A stretch of 64,000 nt of DNA from a virus: IMG/VR virus record IMGVR_UViG_3300025012_000045, positions 36,075 through 100,074 of that record, one strand, 5' to 3'. This document shows, piece after piece, positions 22,607 through 30,471 of the stretch. Positions within the stretch are counted from its first letter, which is position 1. Each line of letters opens with the position of its first letter. A model generated the notes under the pieces. It was given only the letters and a program-made list of their open reading frames with translations. It ran no database searches and was not told where the DNA came from. Position numbers and translations under genes: made by a program.

Positions 22607-23534
22607 AATTATAAAAATTAAAGAATCAGAACTAGTTCAATTATTAGTAGAAAGTTTAGGAGTTAATATTGATGTTGACATATTGTCAAAATTTTTAATA
22701 GATTATTTAAAAGATAAAAAATATGACCAACATATAATTAATAAGAATCAATTACTTGAACTAAATAAAGTTAATATAAATAAAATTATTATTGATTATA
22801 GTGATAAAAATCAGGTAGATTATTTTGATATTAAAAAATCAAGGAAAACAAATGATGGTGAAGTTCTTTATTTTCATTTTGACGATTTAAATCCTAATTC
22901 CATATATCATGAAATAAATCATGCATTGCAATTTTTTATTATGGGTAAAGAAAGAAATAAAGAACAATTAACATCAATAAAGGCATCAAGAATATCCAGA
23001 ATTTTTATTGATAAAAATAATGAAGTAATTAAAAGATTTTCTGATTTAATATATAAATCTACCGAGCAAGAAATTAATTCAGAGGTATCTGGTTTATATG
23101 GTGAACTAATAACACATCTTAGAAATAAAGGATGGAAAAAAGGTCAATTTAAAAATGATGAACATTTTAAATTAATATTTGAACAATATGTTAATAATAG
23201 TGAAGCATATAATATTGCATTAAATATGATTAATTATAATATTTTTGAAGAGTTTGATATTAAAAATTTAATAGGTATTGATGATTATGATAAAAGAGTT
23301 TATTTCACTATCATGCAAGATGTGATTAAATCAAAACCTTTTTATAGTGGAATATTAGATTTGTTTAGATTATTTAAAGAATTATTGACATATAAATATA
23401 ATCAAATGTTTAATGTGAATATTTTAACAGAAGAACAAGTTAATTCCTTAATGAAAAAATATCAATTATTTATTAATAAACAGGGAGAAAAATTAAAAAG
23501 AAAATTATTTAGACTATATTATTTATTTTTATAA
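22596..23534 (+). CDS. Predicted zinc-metallopeptidase-like protein with N-terminal helical tag
   Basis: 312 residues. The N-terminus IIKIKESELVQLLVESLG is the helical tag of this cluster. Residues ~104-110 read YHEINHA, an HExxH zinc signature, and a downstream STEQEINSEVSG could give a third ligand. The remainder is helical. A tagged, late-expressed protease could ride in the particle or act in maturation (inference). No prohead-protease similarity is seen. Confidence 0.5.
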   Translation: MTNKIIKIKESELVQLLVESLGVNIDVDILSKFLIDYLKDKKYDQHIINKNQLLELNKVNINKIIIDYSDKNQVDYFDIKKSRKTNDGEVLYFHFDDLNPNSIYHEINHALQFFIMGKERNKEQLTSIKASRISRIFIDKNNEVIKRFSDLIYKSTEQEINSEVSGLYGELITHLRNKGWKKGQFKNDEHFKLIFEQYVNNSEAYNIALNMINYNIFEEFDIKNLIGIDDYDKRVYFTIMQDVIKSKPFYSGILDLFRLFKELLTYKYNQMFNVNILTEEQVNSLMKKYQLFINKQGEKLKRKLFRLYYLFL

Positions 23535-23543
23535 TTTAACTGA

Positions 23544-23551
23544 TATTTATA
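23544..23551 (+). promoter_or_regulatory. Late-type promoter motif TATTTATA
   Basis: CTGATATTTATAATAAA, 12 nt before the mini-ORF at 23564. Confidence 0.5.
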
Positions 23552-23563
23552 ATAAAATAAATT

Positions 23564-23614
23564 ATGAAAAATAAAAAAATAATAAGATTAACAGAAAGTC
23601 AATTAAAATATTAG
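23564..23614 (+). CDS. 16-residue peptide, isolated LTESQL tag
   Basis: ATG in an AAATTATG context, peptide MKNKKIIRLTESQLKY then TAG, 3 nt before the next ATG. It is the helical tag with no body. It may be a leader peptide, or the remnant of a longer tagged gene truncated by an early stop. Confidence 0.4.
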   Translation: MKNKKIIRLTESQLKY

Positions 23615-23617
23615 ATA

Positions 23618-24967
23618 ATGAAAACTAAAGATAAAAAACAAATAATAAAAGAGGAAGCAAGTCCAAGATATTTACCACAATTATCAGCCCCATTCACAGA
23701 TATTGTTAATGGGTTGGAACAAGAAAATATTTCTTGGAGACCTGTAATTGTCAGAGTTGGACAACTTAAACCACTTCAAAATACGGTTGAAGTTTCAAAA
23801 ATGAAAGATATTTCTCAAGAATTTAAAAACGCTGGTGAATATAATATGGATCCCGTTTTCATTTCTAATGATGACTATATTTTGGACGGTCACCATCGGA
23901 CTGCTGGGCTTATTAATTCCCTTGGAAAAGATGCAAAAGTCAAATGTATAAGAATAGATTTGGATGAAAAAGAAGCAGTAAGAACAATGAATAAAATAGA
24001 GGACATATACGAATATAAACAAAAAAATAATAAAAATGTTAAAAGATTAAAAAAATCTGATTTGGAAGAATATGCAAAAAAAGTTATTGAGCAAAATTTG
24101 GAAGAAATTGATTTAAATGATGATGATACTATGAATCATGTTGATTTGTTAGATGAATATGTGGCTTATGCTGAAACCCATCATGAAGATGTAACTATTT
24201 ACAATTTTATTGATTTTACTGATAGAGAGTATCCAGATATAGATCCAAAAATAGTACGTCTGGCAATGAAAGATGTGGAAATAATAGAAAGAGAAAATGA
24301 AGATAATCTTGGAAGAATTTCTGAAAATGATTTGGAAGAAGGTCCAAGAACCCATTCTTCTTTAAGAACACAAAGATTGAAATCTCAACCGGAAAAACAA
24401 TATGCCAAATCACGCATAAGACCAGCAGAAAGAGATTTATCAGAAGAAAATATTGAACAAGAGAAAAATTATGTTGTAAGTGCATTTAATAGAAATACTA
24501 ATCAAAGAGAAATTTTAAATAATCCATCAACAAGAGAAGAAGCGGAGGGATTTAAAAGAGATTATGGAAAAATGGGAATGGGAAAGTATAGTGATTTTCA
24601 AGTTGAACCAAGAGCAGTTTATGATGCCAAAATGGAAAGGCATAGAGGATTTGAAGATTTTTATTCATTAAATGAAAAAGATATTTCAGAAGACAAAATT
24701 AATAAATATTTAAAATTAAAGGAGAAATATGATATAAAAGGTTTACCTTCTGAAGAACTTGATTTGAATGAGCAAGAAAGATTTATGGAAGAATTTAATT
24801 TAGGTGATAATGAAGATAATGTAAATAATCCTGGAAGAAGTGATGAAATAAATAAAAAAAATACTGTAAGATTGTCAGAAATACAATTAAAAGAAATAGT
24901 TGAAAAATTAAAAAAAGAGTATGCAACCCCATCAGTACCTATTGCTAATGAAATGCCTTCTATGTAA
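23618..24967 (+). CDS. ParB-like N-terminal domain protein
   Basis: 449 residues. Residues ~40-125 have the ParB/sulfiredoxin-like signature: VRVGQLKPLQNTVEVSKM, PVFISNDDYILDGHHRTAGL. The centre is acidic and helical. The C-terminus carries VRLSEIQLKEIVEKLKKEY, the same helical tag that is N-terminal in its neighbours. ParB-like domains bind or hydrolyse CTP or act as nucleases. Here it is in the late cluster and may be packaged or structural. Confidence 0.6.
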   Translation: MKTKDKKQIIKEEASPRYLPQLSAPFTDIVNGLEQENISWRPVIVRVGQLKPLQNTVEVSKMKDISQEFKNAGEYNMDPVFISNDDYILDGHHRTAGLINSLGKDAKVKCIRIDLDEKEAVRTMNKIEDIYEYKQKNNKNVKRLKKSDLEEYAKKVIEQNLEEIDLNDDDTMNHVDLLDEYVAYAETHHEDVTIYNFIDFTDREYPDIDPKIVRLAMKDVEIIERENEDNLGRISENDLEEGPRTHSSLRTQRLKSQPEKQYAKSRIRPAERDLSEENIEQEKNYVVSAFNRNTNQREILNNPSTREEAEGFKRDYGKMGMGKYSDFQVEPRAVYDAKMERHRGFEDFYSLNEKDISEDKINKYLKLKEKYDIKGLPSEELDLNEQERFMEEFNLGDNEDNVNNPGRSDEINKKNTVRLSEIQLKEIVEKLKKEYATPSVPIANEMPSM

Positions 24968-24973
24968 AACTAT

Positions 24974-25102
24974 ATGATTAAAAAAATAAAATATTTTATT
25001 ATTATATTTTTAATATTTTTATTTATTACTAATGGTTGTAGGGTAACTAAATCTGGATCTGGCCCAAAGTTCCCAGGGATTGAACAAAAAAATAAGTTTT
25101 AA
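24974..25102 (+). CDS. Small lipoprotein
   Basis: 42 residues. A hydrophobic signal (residues 6-18) leads to the lipobox ITNGC, then RVTKSGSGPKFPG. This is the usual Bacteroidota lipoprotein layout. It lies between late genes. Might act in lysis (spanin-like) or at the envelope. No partner seen. Confidence 0.6.
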   Translation: MIKKIKYFIIIFLIFLFITNGCRVTKSGSGPKFPGIEQKNKF

Positions 25103-25114
25103 GGCATTCATTAC

Positions 25115-25122
25115 TATTTATC
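25115..25122 (+). promoter_or_regulatory. Late-type promoter motif (variant TATTTATC)
   Basis: TTACTATTTATCATTATAA, 19 nt before ATG 25142. One mismatch from the consensus. Confidence 0.35.
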
Positions 25123-25141
25123 ATTATAAAAGAAATAGTAA

Positions 25142-25834
25142 ATGAAAAATTTATCCCAAAACTGGTTTTTTGATAGACCAATAGACCTTGAACATAAAAC
25201 TTATGTTCTTCTTGATTACCTTCAACAAGTTAATAAATTTTATGAACAAAATAAGTTATATCCATATTTAAAGGAACTTATTTTTCATTATAACAATATT
25301 AATATTTTTTTAAATAATAAAGAAAATTTTAAAAATAAACTTAAAAAAGATTTAATAGAATTTGATTTTGATAATTATTTTTTAAAATATTGTGATTTGG
25401 AAGATATTAATGAATTAAAAGAGGTTGATAATATTTTGAATTATTCTTTTTCAAAACTTAAAGATTATATAGATCAAGGAAAAGAAATTTATAATTTTAT
25501 TGAAAAAAATTTAATAATTGAACCTGTTGGTATTATCCCTATCAATAAACGAGAAGGTTATATACTTATAAAAAATGATAAAAATATTTATGTTTTTAAA
25601 TATGATAATTTTGTTTTGAGAGAAGATAAAGATAACACTATTATTATAAAAACCGAATTTTATAAAATGTTTAATATTAAAATATTTGAAAAGGTAAAAG
25701 AAAAATTGTTGGAGATAAATAAAGAATTACCAAATCCAATGGTTTTTGGGATTGAATCAAAAATTAAATTTCCTTTAATGGAAAGTGTCTTACCTATTGT
25801 GAAAAGAAGAATGTTTAAATTATTGGATATTTAA
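25142..25834 (+). CDS. Conserved-looking late protein, unknown
   Basis: 230 residues, start MKNLSQNWFFDRPIDLEHKT. The N-terminal half is helical (YVLLDYLQQVNKFYEQNKLY). The C-terminal half is alpha/beta (GYILIKNDKNIYVFKYDNF). It ends the plus-strand late cluster and converges with the RNA ligase gene. Not recognised. Confidence 0.6.
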   Translation: MKNLSQNWFFDRPIDLEHKTYVLLDYLQQVNKFYEQNKLYPYLKELIFHYNNINIFLNNKENFKNKLKKDLIEFDFDNYFLKYCDLEDINELKEVDNILNYSFSKLKDYIDQGKEIYNFIEKNLIIEPVGIIPINKREGYILIKNDKNIYVFKYDNFVLREDKDNTIIIKTEFYKMFNIKIFEKVKEKLLEINKELPNPMVFGIESKIKFPLMESVLPIVKRRMFKLLDI

Positions 25835-25855
25835 TTTTAAAAGTTAATAAGGGAA

Positions 25856-26860
25856 TTATTTTCTCGTATCATAATGTTTATTAATTATTTTAAACGATCC
25901 ATTTTTGTGTTTTATAACAACCCCTTCAAATGGTATTTCATCAATTTTTGTAATTACTGAAGAATAGTTTTCAATTAATTCTTTTGATAACATAACATTT
26001 TCTTTCAATAAAGGAACAATTTCAATGTCTAATTCCTTACAAACATCAATATAATAAAATTTTGATCCCTTATTTTCATATTTTTTTTCTTTTAAATTAT
26101 AAACAGAAAAACATGCAAAGGATTTTTGTAATTTTGAATGTGGGTTATATTCTCCTTTTTGTATTCCTTGTCCATAACATTCACCCCTTAATGCTAAACT
26201 AACCTTATGTTTTTCACAAAAATTGATTAATTTATCTTTTATTTTTGGAATGTGCAAAGTATAATTATTTATTGATTCTGGTTTAATTTCAAGATTTCTT
26301 CCACAAACACCAAAAACTTTATCGTCAAAATTATAATAAAATGTACAACTTGTTCCATCAATTTTTAATGTAACATCAACAATTTCTAAAAAAGGTATAT
26401 TTTCAATATTTTCGTAACGTTCTTCATCTGTTGGTCCAAGACCAAAAGGTAAATAACCTTTTGCTTGTAAATCTTGTGGTATTGGTGGTTCATATTTTAT
26501 AACTCCAAGTTCTTTTGAATAATCTTTCCCCATTTCTAAATTTGATGGTAATAAATCTTTAATTAAATCAAGAGGAACAATAATCCCTTCTGACCACTCA
26601 TTTCTTAATTTTATTGCCTTAACTCTTTTGGGGGAATATTTTTTATATGTTTCAGCCCATTTGGAATCCGGTAAAATTGTATCTGGCTGAATAAATATAA
26701 TTTCATTTCCAGATTTATATTGTTCTTTTGGAATGATACATTGAAATCCAAGAACAGTTGCAATTTCCAATTTATCAGCATTTGGATGCTCTGATATTTT
26801 TTGAATTAGCTCAAGAGATGATAATTTTTTCATATTTAAATAATTATTTAAATTAGTCAT
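25856..26860 (-). CDS. RNA ligase, DraRnl/Rnl5-like with N-terminal OB domain
   Basis: 334 residues. The N-terminal ~110 residues resemble an OB-type domain (HPNADKLEIATVLGFQCIIP). Nucleotidyltransferase motifs follow: I KIDGTS (Lys nucleophile), III LALRGECYG, IV FEGVVIK, V FKIINK. It joins RNA ends with ATP, probably repairing tRNA or mRNA cut by host defences. An internal ATG at 26833 is an alternative start. It overlaps the membrane protein gene upstream by 8 nt. Confidence 0.85.
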   Translation of the reverse strand: MTNLNNYLNMKKLSSLELIQKISEHPNADKLEIATVLGFQCIIPKEQYKSGNEIIFIQPDTILPDSKWAETYKKYSPKRVKAIKLRNEWSEGIIVPLDLIKDLLPSNLEMGKDYSKELGVIKYEPPIPQDLQAKGYLPFGLGPTDEERYENIENIPFLEIVDVTLKIDGTSCTFYYNFDDKVFGVCGRNLEIKPESINNYTLHIPKIKDKLINFCEKHKVSLALRGECYGQGIQKGEYNPHSKLQKSFACFSVYNLKEKKYENKGSKFYYIDVCKELDIEIVPLLKENVMLSKELIENYSSVITKIDEIPFEGVVIKHKNGSFKIINKHYDTRK

Positions 26861-27083
26861 TAAAAAATATTTTAACTAAAATTACAAAACAAACAACAAT
26901 TAGAATAAGTTGAATTCCCATTAAAAAATATAATCCAAGACCCATTAAAATAAGTTCTTGCCAAAACCCCTCTGGTTGAAATAGTGTTCTTGTTAATAGA
27001 TATAACCACGTTGGGATAAATGTTAACCCTATAGTTAATAGAGCAGTTCCTATTTTAATTAAGAAATTTGTTATTTTTTTCAT
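26853..27083 (-). CDS. Two-TM membrane protein
   Basis: 76 residues with hydrophobic helices at about 8-30 and 43-72. It is translationally coupled to the RNA ligase. Unknown. Confidence 0.6.
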   Translation of the reverse strand: MKKITNFLIKIGTALLTIGLTFIPTWLYLLTRTLFQPEGFWQELILMGLGLYFLMGIQLILIVVCFVILVKIFFND

Positions 27084-27096
27084 TGTTTTTAATGTT

Positions 27097-27228
27097 TTAA
27101 GTTAATAAATTAATTTTTATTGTTTTAATTTCCTCAAATATTTTAAAAAATTCTTCTGGTTCTTGTAGGTCAAGATTTATTCCAAATGGAGTTCTTCTTA
27201 AATTTTCATATTTTATATGAATTAATAA
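27097..27228 (-). pseudogene. Coding-like in-frame extension beyond a stop codon
   Basis: Directly after the TAA of the gene at 27229 the same frame stays open for 43 codons. The amino acids look genuine (LRRTPFGINLDLQEPEEFF, then KIFEEIKTIKINLL). There is no ATG. It could be a remnant of a longer gene, a small gene with a non-ATG start, or stop readthrough. The direct repeat ATATGAAAAT at its junction hints at a small duplication. Confidence 0.35.
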
Positions 27229-27660
27229 TTAATTATTTTCATATTCAACTAATTGTTCTCTATCATATAGTTCTTTCCAAATTTTCATATTGGTATCAAT
27301 TCCCTGATATGTATTTGATACTATATTATGTCTGCCAAATACATATTTTTTCTTTTTATAATTTTTATAAACTTGATGTGGATTTTTTCTCATATATTTT
27401 GAAACTTTATTAGATAATTTATATTCAAATAAAATATTAAGTTTTTGTTCTTTATTTGTTAAATCTGGGACCAATTCAAATTTGTTTGAATGTATTTTAT
27501 TAAAATGAATTAATATTCTTTTTATGGAGGATAACAAATCATTGAAACTAAATTTATCTACATGGTCTTTTTGGTCTGGATAAAGTTTAATCATAAAATC
27601 AGATAATGATTGTTTATTGGTTAAATCAGGTATGTTAATTTTTGTTTTCATTTTATTCAT
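27229..27660 (-). CDS. RKNPxQVY-motif protein, paralog of the gene at 271
   Basis: 143 residues. The C-terminal half (RKNPHQVYKNYKKKKYVFGR, ending W.ELYDREQL) is homologous to the 271-543 protein. The N-terminal half is an additional helical domain. It overlaps the next upstream gene by 8 nt in an operon from the promoter at 27895. Function unknown. Confidence 0.65.
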   Translation of the reverse strand: MNKMKTKINIPDLTNKQSLSDFMIKLYPDQKDHVDKFSFNDLLSSIKRILIHFNKIHSNKFELVPDLTNKEQKLNILFEYKLSNKVSKYMRKNPHQVYKNYKKKKYVFGRHNIVSNTYQGIDTNMKIWKELYDREQLVEYENN

Positions 27661-27862
27661 CGTTAAATTTTATATTTTTAATTACTTTATCCCATTTTTT
27701 AAAAAAACTTTCTTCTTTAATGTTTTCTTTTGATTTCTTTTTAGATTTTGAATTGTTTTTATTTTTTCTGACTATTACCTTAGTAGATTTGAGTTTTTTA
27801 TTGATGAGCATTTTCAATTCAATAAGTTCTGCAATTGACATATTTTTGATTAAGTTTTCCAT
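27653..27862 (-). CDS. Small basic protein
   Basis: 69 residues with a helical N-terminus (MSIAELIELKMLINKKLK) and a Lys/Ser-rich linker (KNKNNSKSKKKSKEN). It is the first gene after the early promoter at 27895-27925. Confidence 0.6.
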   Translation of the reverse strand: MENLIKNMSIAELIELKMLINKKLKSTKVIVRKNKNNSKSKKKSKENIKEESFFKKWDKVIKNIKFNDE

Positions 27863-27894
27863 GATTTTTAAGGTTTTGACAGTTAATTATGACA

Positions 27895-27925
27895 CAAAGG
27901 TAAGTAAAATAATTGATATATCCAA
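27895..27925 (-). promoter_or_regulatory. Host-type (-33/-7) promoter
   Basis: Minus strand TTG (27923-27925), 20-nt spacer, TACCTTTG (27895-27902). The A/T-rich upstream sequence to 27950 matches that upstream of 6387, 8714 and 63906. Confidence 0.75.
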
Positions 27926-27977
27926 ATAAAAAATGAATTATTTTTAAAAAAATATTGGATTTTTTCTATTTAAGATA

Positions 27978-27985
27978 TATTTATA
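27978..27985 (+). promoter_or_regulatory. Late-type promoter motif TATTTATA
   Basis: AAGATATATTTATATCATA, 31 nt before ATG 28017, divergent from the early promoter at 27895. Confidence 0.5.
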
Positions 27986-28016
27986 TCATATAAGATAATA
28001 ATATATTGAATATTTG

Positions 28017-28817
28017 ATGAATAATTTTAAAAATTTGTATGAACAACTGGAGAGAATGGTTGATTTGATTAATTATAATAGTGGGGATTATATTGAAGAA
28101 GATAATGTTGCCATATTATATGAAGGATTAATAAGAACAGTTTCTTTAGGATTGGCAAAAGTAATGTTGAATAGATGGTATAAAACATATAATATCCCCG
28201 ATTATCATGGCGAAGCACTTCAATATAGAAATGTAAATATAAGACAAGACGATACTTTAAGTATGTACATATTAGATGTGGTGGGTGATAAAGAGAAGAT
28301 AGAAGATTTATTATCGTATATTAATAATTTAGGATATGAAGTTTCTTTAATTTTAACTAAAAAAATAAATGGTAATAAAAATGAAACAAAATTTACAAAA
28401 GATAATTTATATTCTTTTGCGGGCCAAAGTAATAATCTAGAATACATATATATTGTTTTGGAAGCAAAATTTGATTTAGAAATAGATGAAAAAGATTGGC
28501 CAGATAAGTTATATCATGTTACAAGACAAGATGTTTTACATAAAATAAAAAAAATAGGAATAACTCCACGAACAGAATCAAAAAAATCAACACATACAGA
28601 AAGAGTTTATTTTGCAAAAAATTATAATTCTGCTAAAATTATTTATCATCAATTTAAAAAAGATTATTCAAATCAGAAATTTGCCATATTAGAAATTAAT
28701 CCAAAATTGGTTAATTATTTAAGATTATTTGACGATCCAAATTTTAAAGGATATGGTTATTATGGGTTGGTGAATGTGCCACCGGATGCAATAAAAATAG
28801 TAAAAGAAAATATATGA
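28017..28817 (+). CDS. ADP-ribosyltransferase-like protein with RMKEL-type N-terminal peptide
   Basis: 266 residues from ATG 28017. The N-terminus FKNLYEQLERMVDLINYN is the shared peptide of the RMKEL family. The C-terminal ~105 residues look like an ART fold: KLYHVTRQDVLHKIKKIGI (His in YHxT near residue 166), RVYFAKNYNSAK (Tyr near 197), AILEINP (possible Glu). An H-Y-E type active site is plausible. It overlaps an RHH gene by ATGA. T4 packages the ART Alt behind a cleaved N-terminal peptide, an attractive parallel. Activity is inference. Confidence 0.55.
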   Translation: MNNFKNLYEQLERMVDLINYNSGDYIEEDNVAILYEGLIRTVSLGLAKVMLNRWYKTYNIPDYHGEALQYRNVNIRQDDTLSMYILDVVGDKEKIEDLLSYINNLGYEVSLILTKKINGNKNETKFTKDNLYSFAGQSNNLEYIYIVLEAKFDLEIDEKDWPDKLYHVTRQDVLHKIKKIGITPRTESKKSTHTERVYFAKNYNSAKIIYHQFKKDYSNQKFAILEINPKLVNYLRLFDDPNFKGYGYYGLVNVPPDAIKIVKENI

Positions 28818-28975
28818 AAAATACACAATTTAATTTTAAATTACCCATTGAGTTGTATGATTATTTAAAACATATTTCAGAGAAAGAGTTTACAAATATG
28901 ACCAGATATATAGTCCAACTTATTTTAGAAGATAAGAAAAAGAAAGTTAAAGATTTTATTGATTTAAATAAATAA
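28814..28975 (+). CDS. Ribbon-helix-helix protein
   Basis: 53 residues. FNFKLPIELYDYLKHIS, then FTNMTRYIVQLILEDKKKK: strand-helix-turn-helix with the N.TRYI..LI pattern of Arc/CopG proteins. The start codon overlaps the ART-like gene stop, a toxin-antitoxin-like arrangement, though phage repression alone would also explain it. Confidence 0.65.
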   Translation: MKNTQFNFKLPIELYDYLKHISEKEFTNMTRYIVQLILEDKKKKVKDFIDLNK

Positions 28976-28990
28976 TATAAAATATACATA

Positions 28991-29025
28991 ATCTTGTCGT
29001 AAATTTGGTATATATTTACGACAGA
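28991..29025 (+). promoter_or_regulatory. Stem-loop element, copy 2 (ATCTTGTC...GACA)
   Basis: TGTCGTAAAT (28995-29004) pairs perfectly with ATTTACGACA (29013-29022). It shares ATCTTGTC.TAAAT...GTATAT with 19962-19997 while the stem bases differ. It precedes the short gene at 29047. Confidence 0.5.
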
Positions 29026-29046
29026 AAATAACATAAAATAATAATT

Positions 29047-29181
29047 ATGATAAGACAAGAACAGGACAAAGAGAATGTTAAAAATATTGTTGCCAAAGAT
29101 AAAAAAGGTGAAAAATTAACATTTGCCGAGAGAAATATTTTAAATATTTTTAATAAAAGAAATAAAAAAAGAAGAAAATAA
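29047..29181 (+). CDS. Small basic protein
   Basis: 44 residues, start MIRQEQDKENVKNIV, ending NKRNKKRRK. AATTATG start context, preceded by the stem-loop. Unknown, likely nucleic-acid binding. Confidence 0.5.
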   Translation: MIRQEQDKENVKNIVAKDKKGEKLTFAERNILNIFNKRNKKRRK

Positions 29182-29225
29182 TTTTAATATTTACTTTTTT
29201 TAAAAATTAGTTATATTTAAAAAAT

Positions 29226-30467
29226 ATGGAAATACCAGAAACTACATTTATATATACTTTATCTGATCCAAGAAACAATAATGTAAGATATGTGGGTAAA
29301 ACAGATAGGATTAATAAAAGATTGTGGTATCATATAACACCCACTAAACTAAATAAAAATACTCATAAGAATAATTGGATCAAGAAATTATTAAAGGAGA
29401 ATATAAAACCAGATATTAAGGTTATTGATAAAGTTCCATATAAAGAATGGAAATATTGGGAAACATATTGGATTTCGCAAATGAAGTCATGGGGATTTAA
29501 TCTAACCAATTCAACCAGTGGGGGTGATGGTTTCGGGTCTGGGAAAGACAATCCGATGTATGGGAAGAAAAGACCAGACTTATTAGCAATGAATAAAAGC
29601 GATAATCATCCAGCCAAAGGGGCAAAAAGAAGTGATGAATATAAAGAAAATTTAAGTAAAGTACAATCTAAAATATTATTTAAACAATATACTATAGACG
29701 GTGAATTTATAAAACAATGGAAAGGATTTACTAGAAGTGGCCTGGAGTTAAACATATGTGGTAGTGACATTGCTAGATGTTGTTATGGGGAAAGAAAAAG
29801 CGCAGGAGGATTTCAATGGTGTCTTATTGGGGATGAAGATAAAATAATTGAAAATTATGATCCTATTTTGTATAAATTAAAAAAAGTTATTCAATATGAT
29901 TTAGAAGGAAGTTTCATAAAAGAATGGGATTCAATAATAGAAGCAAAGGAGAGATTAGGAAACCATGTTAATATTTGTGCTGTTGCATCTGGTAAGAGAG
30001 GAACTGCTGGTGGTTATCAATGGAGATATAAAGAAAATGATGATTTTTCTTTAAAAATAGAACCGATAAAATATAAAATAATTTCTAATAAAGCAAAACC
30101 AATAATACAGTATGATTTAAATGGCAATTTTATTAAAGAGTGGCCAAGTATAGAAAAGGCGCAAAAGGAACTTTATATTCATAGCAATTGCATCCGTGCA
30201 GTTTGTTATGGAAGATCTAAAACTATTGGCGGATTTATTTGGAAGTTTAAAGGGGATGAATTAAAATTAAAAGACCATGTAAACTTAAATTTTAAACCTA
30301 TAGTACAATATGATTTAAAAGGTAATAAAATTAAAGAATGGAATTCTATTAAAGAGGCAGCAAATAAATTTGATGTTAGTCATTCTTGTATTAGTACTGC
30401 TATAAGTGGATATAGAGGAAAAAAGAACGCTGCTGGATTTGTTTGGAAGTTTAAAAATAAAATTTAA
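29226..30467 (+). CDS. GIY-YIG homing endonuclease with NUMOD repeats
   Basis: 413 residues. The N-terminal ~95 residues are GIY-YIG (FIYTLSDPRNNNVRYVGKT, H of LWYHITP, E of WKYWETYWI). NPMYGKKRP is a NUMOD3-type DNA-binding segment. Four NUMOD1-type repeats follow, each with (I/K)QYDL.G.FIKEW.SI.EA and AGGF.W(K/R). It sits directly upstream of the intein-containing glycosyltransferase gene. Confidence 0.85.
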   Translation: MEIPETTFIYTLSDPRNNNVRYVGKTDRINKRLWYHITPTKLNKNTHKNNWIKKLLKENIKPDIKVIDKVPYKEWKYWETYWISQMKSWGFNLTNSTSGGDGFGSGKDNPMYGKKRPDLLAMNKSDNHPAKGAKRSDEYKENLSKVQSKILFKQYTIDGEFIKQWKGFTRSGLELNICGSDIARCCYGERKSAGGFQWCLIGDEDKIIENYDPILYKLKKVIQYDLEGSFIKEWDSIIEAKERLGNHVNICAVASGKRGTAGGYQWRYKENDDFSLKIEPIKYKIISNKAKPIIQYDLNGNFIKEWPSIEKAQKELYIHSNCIRAVCYGRSKTIGGFIWKFKGDELKLKDHVNLNFKPIVQYDLKGNKIKEWNSIKEAANKFDVSHSCISTAISGYRGKKNAAGFVWKFKNKI

Positions 30468-30471
30468 AAAT

